Assembly: GCA_030848705.1 (NCBI GenBank)
Contig: CM061245.1
Coordinates: 39,560,711-39,624,710, forward strand
Length of the DNA stretch: 64,000 bases
Origin: Heracleum sosnowskyi
Lineage: Eukaryota; Streptophyta; Magnoliopsida; Apiales; Apiaceae
Direction of reading: 5' to 3'
Below the pieces are notes generated by a model. The model made no database searches, was not told the origin of the DNA, and saw nothing but the letters and a program-made list of their open reading frames with translations. Shown piece by piece: positions 1 to 10,462 of the stretch (position 1 is its first letter; each line of letters opens with the position of its first letter). The position numbers were made by a program, and so were the translations under genes.

Positions 1-589
1 GAAGAGATAACAGAAACTTGAGATTAGACTCTTCAAGCTCATATTCTTTATCAACCAGAGACAGATCATTCAATAATTTGCAAAATCTATCATGGGTCTC
101 AGTCAAGGTTTCATTAGGTCTTGAATCAAAGTGCTCATACTCCTGAGTTAGTATGGTCCTCCTATTCTTCTTGATAGCACCTGTTCCTTGGCATCTGACT
201 TCTAGAGCATCCCATATCTCTTTGGCAGTCTTGCAGCCAATTACTCTGTTAGACATAACGTTATCTAACGCACTGTGGAGAAGATGTCTAACCTTTGCAT
301 CCTTTGCAATTGATGAGATGTCCTCAGGAGTCAAGTCTTTCTTTTCCTTTGGAACAGTCTTCTGTTCTTGTCCATCAACAACAGGGGCTAGTTTGGTTGG
401 ATTATGAGGACCATCATTAATTCTGTCAAGATATTCTGGATCTGTAGCCTCCAGAAACATGGTCATCTTCACCTTCCAAATCGGATACTCTACAGGCCTG
501 AGAATCGGAACCCTGATTGTTTCATATCGACTCACAGAATTAGGCTTAACCTGTTCAGCCTTGGAAGCAGTTTGATTTTCTTCAGACAT
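1..589 (-). CDS. Sirevirus C gag, N-terminal part, open at window edge
   Basis: On the minus strand an ATG at 589 opens a frame that runs about 196 codons to the window edge without a stop. The product is a Copia-type gag: it has the W-K-V-K-M-T-M-F stretch near the N-terminus and the motif EIWDALEVRCQG around residue 125. Both recur almost residue for residue in the gag of element D (25477 onward). It starts about 50 bases downstream of the primer-binding site, as expected for gag. In the family, gag forms the cytoplasmic virus-like particle. The rest of the element lies beyond the left edge, so whether it is intact cannot be judged. Confidence 0.85.
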   Translation of the reverse strand, partial: MSEENQTASKAEQVKPNSVSRYETIRVPILRPVEYPIWKVKMTMFLEATDPEYLDRINDGPHNPTKLAPVVDGQEQKTVPKEKKDLTPEDISSIAKDAKVRHLLHSALDNVMSNRVIGCKTAKEIWDALEVRCQGTGAIKKNRRTILTQEYEHFDSRPNETLTETHDRFCKLLNDLSLVDKEYELEESNLKFLLSL

Positions 590-637
590 GATTATTACTG
601 TGTTTGAATCGTAAAACTGTATATATTAAACAGCCTT

Positions 638-650
638 GGCTTTGATACCA
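638..650 (-). other. Primer-binding site of Sirevirus C
   Basis: The minus strand reads TGGTATCAAAGCC two bases after the LTR. It matches the 3' end of initiator-Met tRNA except for one A where the other elements here have G (TGGTATCAGAGCC). Confidence 0.8.
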
Positions 651-652
651 AT

Positions 653-1202
653 TGTTAGGCCGAATACACAATATAATCAAGTTCTGTATGAGAATAACGA
701 TAATTAAAAACACTGTTTATGAATCAATAAAACTGTAATCTTATTAACAGCTTCTCTCTTTATGATGTTAATGAATCACAAAGAGCTTCTAGGTTATAAG
801 AATAATATTTCAATATTCACGCGTCCCTTCTAGGGATAACCTATCTGTGTTTATATAGTACACAGCTACATACAATCCATCTCTAATTGATATCCCTATA
901 AGTTAGCTATACAATTCATATCAATTAAGGATTGCTTCAGTCTTCTATTCCAATCTCCTTAGCTGTATCAATATATTCTGCTTCTTTCCATCTTCAGAAT
1001 ATATTGCTTCTAGAATCTTCAATTCTGCACCGACAGCTAATTCAACTTTCACCTTGTCAGACTTTAAATAAACTCTGACCGGCTTCAATTAAACTCTTTA
1101 CCCTGTCAGAGTTTAACTAAACTCTGACTGGCTTCTGATAAACTCTTGTCAGTACCTGTTGCTTAAACACTGATAAACAAACATTAGCAATTATATCTAA
1201 CA
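653..1202 (-). repeat. 5' LTR of Sirevirus C (550 bp)
   Basis: The LTR begins TGTTAGATATAATTGC and ends GTATTCGGCCTAACA on the minus strand, giving TGTTA/TAACA terminal inverted bases. It is the same family as the 517-bp LTRs of element D but a different subfamily with extra bases. It holds several copies of AACTCTGA or its complement. It was inserted into the leader of element A. The matching target-site duplication would lie outside the window. Confidence 0.9.
849..858 (-). promoter_or_regulatory. TATA box in LTR of Sirevirus C
   Basis: The minus strand reads CTATATAAAC inside the sequence GTGTACTATATAAACACAG. The same element is conserved in both LTRs of D. It probably sets the U3/R transcription start of the retrotransposon. 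Confidence 0.65.
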
Positions 1203-1469
1203 TTTTATGAATATTAATTAAAGCAATTTTAAAAATTTCATAACAAATAATCTACACATCACAAAATTATGAAAAATATATACCTAGATGATCCACAACA
1301 CTTGTAGAACCCAGATCAATGGTCAAAATCTCATGCAAATAATATTTCGAATTAATTCATAATTAAATCTAAATATACTTGCAAAAATCATAATAAATTC
1401 ATACATGCATAAAAAAAACTGAATTTTTTTATATGAATCTCTATATGCAGAACCTGGCTCTGATGCCAT
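1203..1469 (-). other. Leader region of older LTR element A
   Basis: AT-rich sequence follows the LTR of element A on the minus strand. It includes a primer-binding site beside that LTR and then what looks like untranslated leader. It is cut at 1203 by Sirevirus C, so no coding part of element A is in the window. Confidence 0.6.
1457..1468 (-). other. Primer-binding site of element A
   Basis: The minus strand reads TGGCATCAGAGC one base after the LTR end CCTTCA. It is close to the Met-tRNA type TGGTATCAGAGC, with one substitution. Confidence 0.65.
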
Positions 1470-2444
1470 TGAAGGAATTTACGGATGAGCGGAAGCGTGA
1501 TATAACATTTATTCCGTAAAAACCATGTATCGCACATATAGAAAAACATATAAAATCTAGAGCGAAGGGAATCGTAACCATACCTTGCGAATCGAAGCTT
1601 TAAAATCGATGGTTGCAAGAAGTTGCTCCTCAGAGTGTGAATCACTCTACCGGTATCCACCAGGAATTTTCCTTCGATGAATTCTTCAAAAAAACTCTAA
1701 GACCTTTTTAGAGAGAAAAAGAGAGAGAGAGAGATGGAGGCTAGCTCCTTTTCTAGGTTTTTCACAAAAACAAGATGAGCCTTAGAATGAACTATCTCAT
1801 TCTATTTATAGGGCTTTCCTAGGGTTTTAATAATATATCTATATATATATATTAATCCCATATTTCTAAAATGCTTTAATAATGATTAAAACTATTTTAA
1901 TCATTATTTCTTTTTCTAAACTTATTTAGAAAATAATTCTACCTCTCTCATAAATTAAATCTTTTCATCAAAGAAAATATTCTTTTATGGTGTGACCCTG
2001 TAGGTTCAATATTAAGCCGGTAGTAGAAATAAATAATAATAAACTTTAATTTATTATTTATATGAATTCTAATAATTCATTAAATATAATTAACTGATTA
2101 ATTATATTTATTCTACATCGTGACTCGTGAGTGATGCTTCTCAACATATCGCGACTATCCGGATAATATGAATTCACCGCTTAGAATACCAAGAACCTGT
2201 CAGTGACTAGTTTCAGTACAATCAATTCCTTCTACCCTACAATATCCCGATTAAATACAAGGCATGGATCTCGTGTCAGGCCTATCAAATTTAATCATAT
2301 GATTTCTTATTCATAATGCTAAGTTCATATTAATGCAAATTAGAAACTCCTTTCTAATTTCATACACTCTGGCCAGAGATTCCAGAACTCGCATAAGAAT
2401 AACATAGGATATTCTCTTCCTATACTGGAAGGGGTAGATCCTCT
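1470..2444 (-). repeat. LTR of element A, 3' part, interrupted by CACTA
   Basis: This is the inner part of an LTR lying on the minus strand and ending TAAATTCCTTCA next to the primer-binding site. The outer part is at 24022-24621. The halves are separated by a CACTA transposon flanked by TCT. Rejoined, the LTR would be about 1,575 bp and would run from TGAAAGTATTTGTCC to CCTTCA. The superfamily is not certain, because no coding region is present. Copia is the better guess from the LTR ends and primer site. Confidence 0.7.
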
Positions 2445-2458
2445 CACTACAAGAAAAA
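2445..2458 (+). repeat. Left terminal inverted repeat of CACTA
   Basis: Reads CACTACAAGAAAAA. It pairs with the right end at 24005-24018, which reads CACTACAAGGAAAA on the minus strand. One base differs. Confidence 0.88.
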
Positions 2459-3655
2459 CTGAATCAGACAACACTTATCCTACAACGCTCAGATGAAAAA
2501 GTGTTGCCTGAAATTTTTAGACAACGGTTTAAAATTCAGCAAAAATATTGTATTGTCTATCCCACATACTCTACAATAGTTTCAAAAACCATTTTCTATT
2601 AATCCTATTTAGATCGAATTAGACAAGGCTTTCTCAATGTAGTGTTGTCTAACATATATCATTTACACAATGGTTTCTATCAACCATTGTCTGAAGAGTA
2701 CGCAGACAAGATGTTTTTAAACCGTTGTTAAACTTAGACAAGTGTTTTTTCTTTCAATCGATTTAATATAATTCACACAACGGTAGTTAGATACTATTGT
2801 CTGATTTTAACAACGGTTTTAGAAAACATTGTCTGAAGTCCTTCAGACAATGTTTTATAAACCCGTTGTTAAAATCAGACAAGTGTTTTCTATCCGAGTT
2901 GTTTTAAAAGCATTCACACAATAGTATTTGTATACTGTTGTCTGAATGGAACCTAACACACATCTGTTTTTGTACTGCTGTCTGAAATCAAAATTTGGGG
3001 GGAAAGAGTTGAAATTGAAATGGGGGGGGGGGGGTTGAAATCGAAATTTGGGGGTGGGGGTGGGGATTTGAAATCGAAATTTCGGGGAGGGGGAAGTTGA
3101 AATCGAAATAGAGGGAGAAAAACACCGATTTTTGTATAATTTTATTTTTTTAACAAACTTTAATTATATGTTGGTTTTAATACATAAGTTTAAGGAACAC
3201 ACTTTATACGATTATATTTTAAAACTCTCTTGTTTGTACATGTTAATATATAAATTTGTCGAATTAGAATATATAATTAGATAAATGTTAAACAAACGTT
3301 TTTTTTGTTCAATCGTTTTTTTAGCACAATTTCATAGGAATTTAGACTGAATTCGAAATCGTTGACAAATATTGATTCTAGCAATGGTTTTTTATGGAAT
3401 AAAGCGTTGTAGGAATTTACAACGGTTTATTTTGCCGGAAACTGTTGTAATAAATTATATCAGACAACGGTTTGTCTGGTAAAACTGTTGTGTAATTCCT
3501 TTTACTGTTGCATCATTCGAGTACATGTCACACAATGATTTTAGATAAAAATGTTTGTTTGTATTATTTTCATACAACGTTCTTTTTTTGTCCGTATTAA
3601 AAACCATTGTATGATGTTTTTGGATTTTTTTGTATAATTTTATTTTTTTTAACAA
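2459..3655. repeat. Left subterminal repeat region of CACTA
   Basis: Many short copies in both orientations of a motif close to (T)CAGACAACGGTTT or its complement occur here, for example near 2515, 2660-2700, 2770-2880 and 3460-3490. Pairs facing each other at 20-60 bases would fold into small hairpins. Arrays like this are known transposase-binding regions of CACTA elements. There is no convincing gene. Confidence 0.75.
2994..3113 (+). repeat. G-rich degenerate tandem repeat
   Basis: A unit of roughly 30 bases pairs the phrase TTGAAATCGAAAT with runs of 4-12 G. It occurs about four times. Several G-runs lie close together, including GGGGGTGGGGGTGGGG, so the strand could form G-quadruplexes. 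Confidence 0.75.
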
Positions 3656-3913
3656 ACTCTAATAGTTTGGACATAGAAGGGAAATCAGGTTAGCATGAAG
3701 ATGAGTAGGTCCAGAATATTCAGAGCTAGTGTAATATTATTGTATAAAGTTGATTTCTATTAAATATTATTGCGTGTAAGATTAGTTTGGCCTAATATAC
3801 TTATTGTCAAAATTATACTGGTGTTATAAGGTTCTATCAGAAGATTGTTGTAAAGGAAAGAAATTTTTATTTAACAAAATTTTAGATTCTCGTTTCTAGC
3901 ACTATAGCCTAAA
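3656..3913. other. AT-rich spacer before the satellite array
   Basis: No gene, repeat or site could be recognised in this stretch. It joins the subterminal region of the CACTA to the 175-bp array. Confidence 0.5.
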
Positions 3914-6363
3914 AGATCTTAACGGTCAATAGTGATTTGACCAATACTTTTAACTAGTGTTTCGTCCCGGATTGATGTTTCGATTTTTTTAAAAATATTT
4001 ATCGACGATCCAACCGTATGAATATCGAGATCTATGTAATTTAATGATATTACAAAAGTTTTAGAAAAAAATAAATTTATTTGGTTTGAGATATTAACGG
4101 TCAATAGTGATTTGACCATTACTTCTAACTAGTGTTTCGACCCGGATTGATGTTTCGATTTTTTTAAAAATATTTATCGACGATCCAACCGTATGGACAT
4201 CGAGATCTGTGTAATATAATGATATTAAAAAAGTTTTAGAAAAAAATAAATTCATTTGGTTTGAGATCTTAACGGTCAATAGTCATTTGACCAGTACTTC
4301 TAACTAGTGTTTCGTCCCGGATTGATGTTTCGATTTTTTTCAAAATATTTATCGACGATCCTACCGTATGGATATCGAGATCTGTGTAATTTAATGATAT
4401 TACAAAAGTTTTAGAAAAAAATAAATTTATTTGGTTTGAGATCTTAACGGTCAATAGTGATTTGACCAGTACTTCTAACTAGTGTTTCGTCCCGGATTTA
4501 TGTTTCGATTTTTTAAAAAACAATTATCGACGATCCAACTGTATGGATATCGAGATCTGTGTAATTTAATGATATTACAAAAGTTTTAGAAAAAAATAAA
4601 TTTATTTGGTTTGAGATCTTAACGGTCAATAGTGATTTGACCAGTACTTCTAACTAGTGTTTCGTCCCGGATTGATGTTTCGATTTTTTTTAAAATATTT
4701 ATCGACGATCCAACTGTATGGATATCGAGATCTATGTAATTTAATTATATTACAAAAGTTTTAGAAAAAAATAAATTTATTTGGTTTGAGATCTTAACGG
4801 TCAATAGTGATTTGACCAGTACTTCTAACTAGTGTTTCGTCCCGGATTGATGTTTCGATTTTTTTAAAAATATTTATCGAAGATCCAACCGTATGGATAT
4901 CGAGATCTATGTAATTTAATGATATTACAAAAGTTTTAGAAAAAAATAAATTTATTTGGTTTGAGATCTTAACGGTCAATAGTGATTTGACCAGTACTTC
5001 TAACTAGTGTTTCGTCCCGGATTGATGTTTCGATTTTTTTAAAAATATTTATCGAAGATCCAACCGTATGGATATCGAGATCTATGTAATTTAATGATAT
5101 TACAAAAGTTTTAGAAAAAAATAAATTTATTTGGTTTGAGATCTTAACGGTCAATAGTGATTTGACCAGTACTTCTAACTAGTGTTTCGTCCCGGATTGA
5201 TGTTTCGATTTTTTTAAAAATATTTATCGAAGATCCAACCGTATGGATATCGAGATCTATGTAATTTAATGATATTACAAAAGTTTTAGAAAAAAATAAA
5301 TTTATTTGGTTTGAGATCTTAACGGTCAATAGTGATTTGACCAGTACTTCTAACTAGTGTTTCGTCCCGGATTGATGTTTCGATTTTTTTAAAAATATTT
5401 ATCGAAGATCCAACCGTATGGATATCGAGATCTATGTAATTTAATGATATTACAAAAGTTTTAGAAAAAAATAAATTTATTTGGTTTGAGATCTTAACGG
5501 TCAATAGTGATTTGACCAGTACTTCTAACTAGTATTTCGTCCCGGATTGATGTTTCGATTTTTTTAAAAATATTTATCGAAGATCCAACCGTATGGATAT
5601 CGAGATCTATGTAATTTAATGATATTACAAAAGTTTTAGAAAAAAATAAATTTATTTGGTTTGAGATCTTAACGGTCAATAGTGATTTGACCAGTACTTC
5701 TAACTAGTGTTTCGTCCCGGATTGATGTTTCGATTTTTTTAAAAATATTTATCGAAGATCCAACCGTATGGATATCGAGATCTATGTAATTTAATGATAT
5801 TACAAAAGTTTTAGAAAAAAATAAATTTATTTGGTTTGAGATCTTAACGGTCAATAGTGATTTGACCAGTACTTCTAACTAGTGTTTCGTCCCGGATTGA
5901 TGTTTCGATTTTTTTAAAAATATTTATCGAAGATCCAACCGTATGGATATCGAGATCTATGTAATTTAATGATATTACAAAAGTTTTAGAAAAAAATAAA
6001 TTTATTTGGTTTGAGATCTTAACGGTCAATAGTGATTTGACCAGTACTTCTTACTAGTGTTTCGTCCCGGATTGATGTTTCGATTTTTTTAAAAATATTT
6101 ATCGAAGATCCAACCGTATGGATATCGAGATCTATGTAATTTAATGATATTACAAAAGTTTTAGAAAAAAATAAATTTATTTGGTTTGAGATCTTAACGG
6201 TCAATAGTGATTTGACCAGTACTTCTAACTAGTGTTTCGTCCCGGATTGATGTTTTGATTTTTTTAAAAATATTTATCGACGATCCAACCGTATGGATAT
6301 CGAGATCTATGTAATTTAATGATATTACAAAAGTTTTAGAAAAAAATAAATTTATTTGTTTTT
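3914..6363 (+). repeat. Tandem array, about 14 copies of a 175-bp satellite
   Basis: The phrase AACGGTCAATAGTGATTTG recurs every 175 bases from about 3919 through 6194. Copies between about 4790 and 6190 are nearly or fully identical, while the outer copies carry substitutions, the usual sign of homogenisation from the centre. Each unit contains GGTCAA and TTGACC facing each other over seven bases, plus a GATATCGAGATCT palindrome-rich stretch. The array lies inside the CACTA between the left subterminal region and the captured genes. The 61-residue antisense frames seen in each unit are a by-product of the repeat and not genes. Confidence 0.95.
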
Positions 6364-6680
6364 TGTTTTATATTTAACGCTCAACAAGTAATTTGACTAA
6401 TACTTCTAACAAGTGATTTTAAATTTTTATTTTTTAATTATTTTTGCACATCATTGATACAAATAACCCAAATAATAAATACATTACAACTTTACAAAAG
6501 CCTTTTAAAAATATTAAATTTATTTTTTCAAAAAAATTTATCATAACCCAAATTTTGTTTCCGTCTTATGCTTTACTTTTCATCCTTGACCAATATTTCA
6601 TTTCCCCCCATATCGAAATTTTGTTTCCCCCTTAGTCTCTCTCAGATACAAAACCAAAACCTTATCTAACAAAAACCCAA

Positions 6681-6747
<67 letters not shown>

Positions 6748-6995
6748 GTGTGTATCTATCTCTACCCATCACACCTCATCTAAATCATCTCTTACTTTTT
6801 CCGATTTGTGAATTTTTGAATTTGCATCTAATTTTGTATACATAATCATCTCTCGCTCTTTCCGATTTATGAATTTGCGTCTAATTTTGTATACATTTGA
6901 AACCCTAGATTATATCTCTCTGTTTGTTCCTGGTGTGTCTAAATTCTTAATTTGACCTAAGATTGCAACTTTCCTGTATGTGTGTATAATTTTAG
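6364..6995 (+). other. AT-rich linker and probable captured 5' untranslated region
   Basis: The first 270 bases are AT-rich and unremarkable. From about 6640 the base composition changes to a CT-rich leader that looks like a plant 5' untranslated region (CT microsatellite, then GAAACCCTAGATT near 6899). It ends at the splice acceptor TAATTTTAG before the MCM7-like exon. It may be the promoter and leader captured with that gene. This is an inference from position and composition only. Confidence 0.4.
6684..6745 (+). repeat. CT microsatellite (about 62 bp)
   Basis: An uninterrupted (TC)n run of about 31 units. Such runs are common in plant 5' untranslated leaders. Confidence 0.95.
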
Positions 6996-7055
6996 CAAGA
7001 TGTTGCCAACCGCAAGACGAAAGCGATTGGGATTGACATCAAAGACTTATTCAAT
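6996..7055 (+). pseudogene. Captured exon of an MCM7 (PROLIFERA)-like gene
   Basis: Sixty bases bounded by TTTTAG before and GTAAGC after encode exactly 20 residues, with the core DVANRKTKAI and the end DIKDLFN. This resembles the N-terminal part of plant MCM7, a subunit of the nuclear replicative helicase. The match is from memory of the family (E-V-S-N-R-K-x-R-A-I followed by D-L-D-D-L-F-N). No other MCM exon is recognised, so the fragment cannot encode a helicase. It retains both splice sites, which shows capture of genomic DNA and not of cDNA. Confidence 0.6.
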
Positions 7056-7226
7056 GTAAGCTTCTGTGTTTTCACTTTCTCTAGATATTGAGTTGGCTTA
7101 TAATTGTATGTGTAATTGATTTTGAGATATGTGTATTAGGTTGTGGCGATATCTTGATGACATAATGGACAGAGAACTCTAAACATAGGATGTAGATACT
7201 TGATATGAGCCACCATCACCTCCACT

Positions 7227-7869
<643 letters not shown>

Positions 7870-8154
7870 TGACATATGTCCAAAATTAAAGCATTAATTA
7901 TCTTGAATATCTGCATTCCTGAGCATGTAACATTCATATGCACTCACTAGGGCGCAACTTTGTTCGTTCTTATATCATAAATGTAATAAAGTAACTCAGC
8001 TTTCATCCTTCTATTTGTCTTGTTTGTCACTTGCAATTAGTTAGAGTAACAGTGTTGTGATCACCACCTTTAGCAAACCATTGTCACCACTTTGTACATA
8101 TTAAGCGATGCTGTAAACCTCTTCCAGCAGTTTCTACTATAAAGAGTTAAAGAA

Positions 8155-8954
8155 ATGTTTTCATCTTTTGATCTTGATAATCGGGATTATAACTGTCCTG
8201 AGGAGAATGTGGGTGAAGATTCTCAAATTTCAGGAAATCATACATCTCACCAAGAGCAGCAGATCTCACTCTTTTCAGGGTTTGAGAGATTTGAGGAGTT
8301 ATGCTTTAGCAGTAACCCTTCTCCCTTTCAATTGAGTCAAGAAGAGCGTGAAAAGATTAGAAACATCCACTCAGAGATTTTAGAATTAGTTGTACCAGAT
8401 GATGATGAATCTTTGCCATTATCTTTATCATCATTCCAAATTTTAAGCAACTGCAGAATCAACTTTCAAGGACAGAATTCTCTGTGGAAGTCAGGGTGTC
8501 TAGCTCTGATGTTGCATGCCTTAAGGTGGGTGGTCAATCAATCAATGATATCATACGGTTGGCAGGAGAAAAGATCATTCGATCCAGATCCCTAAGAGTT
8601 GATGATCTCTTAGAGCTTAGTCAAGGCCCTTCTGATGAGAAGAGTGAAGATGTTGTCGTCATTATAGAGCATCTTCTATCTTCAGCTGAGAAAATAGGAG
8701 AACGGCAGTTTGAGGATGCAATCAACCTCCTAAATTATTGTAATGGGTACTCTTCCGATAAAGGAATCCCTCTTTAGAGACTAGAGTACTACTTCTCTGC
8801 AGCTCTTCGTGACAGGATTCATGACCTAGAAATGGGAGTTACAACTTCAAAGATGATATCACTTGACATTGAAGAAGCTATGAGAAATTCAAGCTCCAAG
8901 GAAAACGTAATATGTTTCAACATCCAGAGGCACCTAATTGTACTTATTTTGTAG
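8155..8954 (+). pseudogene. Captured 5' part of a GRAS-family transcription factor gene
   Basis: An ATG at 8155 opens 100 or so codons of acidic, Ser-rich N-terminal sequence (MFSSFDLDN, LELVVPDDDE). A frameshift near 8475-8490 moves reading to the next frame, which carries DDLLELSQG, LLSSAEKIGERQFEDAINLL and, beyond a TAG at 8775, YYFSAALRDRI. The last two are the start of the GRAS domain (leucine heptad region I). The TAG replaces what is CAG (Gln) in the family, a C-to-T change. Similarity fades near 8915 and the frame stops at 8952. GRAS proteins are nuclear regulators. This copy lacks VHIID and everything after it. Confidence 0.7.
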
Positions 8955-9349
8955 GCTTAATGTGTATAAGTTATGTATTATTTAGTTTTTAAAAAAAAAG
9001 TTGTATATTTGTACATTTATTATTTGAAATTTTAAAATGCTTTGATTTTGTATTTTTATTTTTGTTGACCATTGTTTATAAAAAAAAATAGGAATATGTT
9101 TAAATTAAGTGATGTGTGAATCGTTAGACCGAACTATTGTCAATTAGATTTCTAACAAAACTTTTTTGAAGAAAAAAGCTTGTAACAATTGGTTAACAGA
9201 CAACAGTTTCGTAATAAGAAACCATTGTAGTAATAAGTTTTAAACAATATATTTGCTTATAGAAACCGTTGACTAAAGGAAAAGAGAACAACTCTTTTCT
9301 TCTATAGGAACCGTTGTGTTCATTTCATTCCGACAATACAAACAGATTT
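8955..9349. repeat. Right inner spacer and subterminal repeats of CACTA
   Basis: AT-rich sequence without a gene. From about 9120 it holds further copies of the subterminal motif (near 9130, 9195, 9215, 9265 and 9310, all variants of ACCGTTGT or ACAACGGT). It ends with the duplicated GATTT (9345-9349) of Sirevirus B. Confidence 0.65.
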
Positions 9350-10411
9350 TGTTGGGATTTATGGATGATAGCATAGAAACAACTTAACCTTGTATGTACT
9401 TAATTTTTAATTAAGTAGAACATACTATCACAGCCAAAGTATGTTCTTGTAATCAGTATGCAATGTCATTTTAGTTGTGTAATTTGGAAGAAGTTCACTT
9501 GCTGTGTTCAAGCCTCAAAGAATGCATATTAGATGACATCATGAATAAAGGTTACTGTCATAAGCATTGACAGTAAGATTACAAGAAGACAGAATGTTGC
9601 AAGTCACGATAGCATATTTACTCTGACAGCAACATTGGCGGAAGACTACGCGACATCAACTTTAGCCCTCGACAGCAAGTTTGGAAACCTCGACAGCACT
9701 CTGTGCGGGGAACTCATACTGTCACCAAAAGAACATTCCTGTGACAGCAAGCTTTGCGGCAAAAGTAACTGTCTCGAGAAAGATCCTTGTTCTAGGTATC
9801 TTCTCAGTCAAATCCCGTGATAGTTTCAATGTTAAAGAAACAAGCGTGTTGCAGTATCCCTAAGCTGCACCAAGTCTGCAAGACTACGACAGAAGCTTCA
9901 AGCACTACAAAACAAAAGCGAATCAATTCAAGAGCAAGGTCAAGTCTCTATTTGCTGAATTGTTTTAGCTGGAAATAGAATGAATCTAGGTTGCTTTCTT
10001 TGTAATGTATATATGACATGTTAGCAATTTAGGAAAGTCACATGGGTAGACATTTTGTAAGAAGCTGCCACTTGATAATGACAGCAGCTTCACAAACCCG
10101 TGTTGACAGTGATAGGATTAGTTATATACTTAGACTATCAATTCATTCTAGGCATGTGGTAACGCAAGCAAGTAAGTGTCTTGATGAAAACCGAAGCTCA
10201 AAAATTCTCTCTTGAGGTTGTAGCAACACTTTGCAAAATAAATAAAAACATTTATTTTGTGAAACTTGTTTTTCGACCATACTGTTTGTGAATGCATACA
10301 TATTACTGATAACGTTAAATCTTAGTTTTGGTTGTTGAAATTGAGATTGAATTTTATCAGTATTGCATTCATCGCCCCCCCCCCCCCTTCTGCAATACAC
10401 GAGGACCAACA
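9350..10411 (+). repeat. 5' LTR of Sirevirus B (1,062 bp)
   Basis: It starts TGTTGGGATTTATGG and ends CGAGGACCAACA. It contains a C-run of about 13 bases near 10375-10387, also present but shorter in the 3' copy. I count 12 copies of GACAG/CTGTC, against about two expected by chance. Confidence 0.93.
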
Positions 10412-10413
10412 AC

Positions 10414-10425
10414 TGGTATCAGAGC
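10414..10425 (+). other. Primer-binding site of Sirevirus B
   Basis: TGGTATCAGAGC lies two bases after the 5' LTR and is complementary to the 3' end of initiator-Met tRNA. Confidence 0.9.
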
Positions 10426-10462
10426 ATACAGATTAACATACATATCTGAGATCACGACGACA

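Noticed and set aside
153..607. Plus-strand frames at the left edge
   Set aside because: They are antisense shadows of the Sirevirus C gag, whose minus-strand frame matches the gag of element D.
3919..6204. Repeated 61-66-residue minus-strand frames, nearly identical, every 175 bases
   Set aside because: They follow from one frame in the satellite monomer. Unit length 175 is not a multiple of three, there is no start context, and the outer copies do not conserve the protein better than the DNA.
3914..6363. Regularly spaced repeats that could be mistaken for a CRISPR array
   Set aside because: The whole 175-bp unit is repeated, with no unique spacers, in a plant nuclear context.
9635..9863. 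Short frames in the LTR of B (also at 22966-23194)
   Set aside because: They lie inside LTRs, overlap each other in two frames and have no recognisable domain. Presence in both LTRs is due to LTR duplication.
10414..10425. Primer sites resembling tRNA ends
   Set aside because: Only 12-13 bases match initiator-Met tRNA. No cloverleaf exists at any of the primer sites, so there is no tRNA gene.
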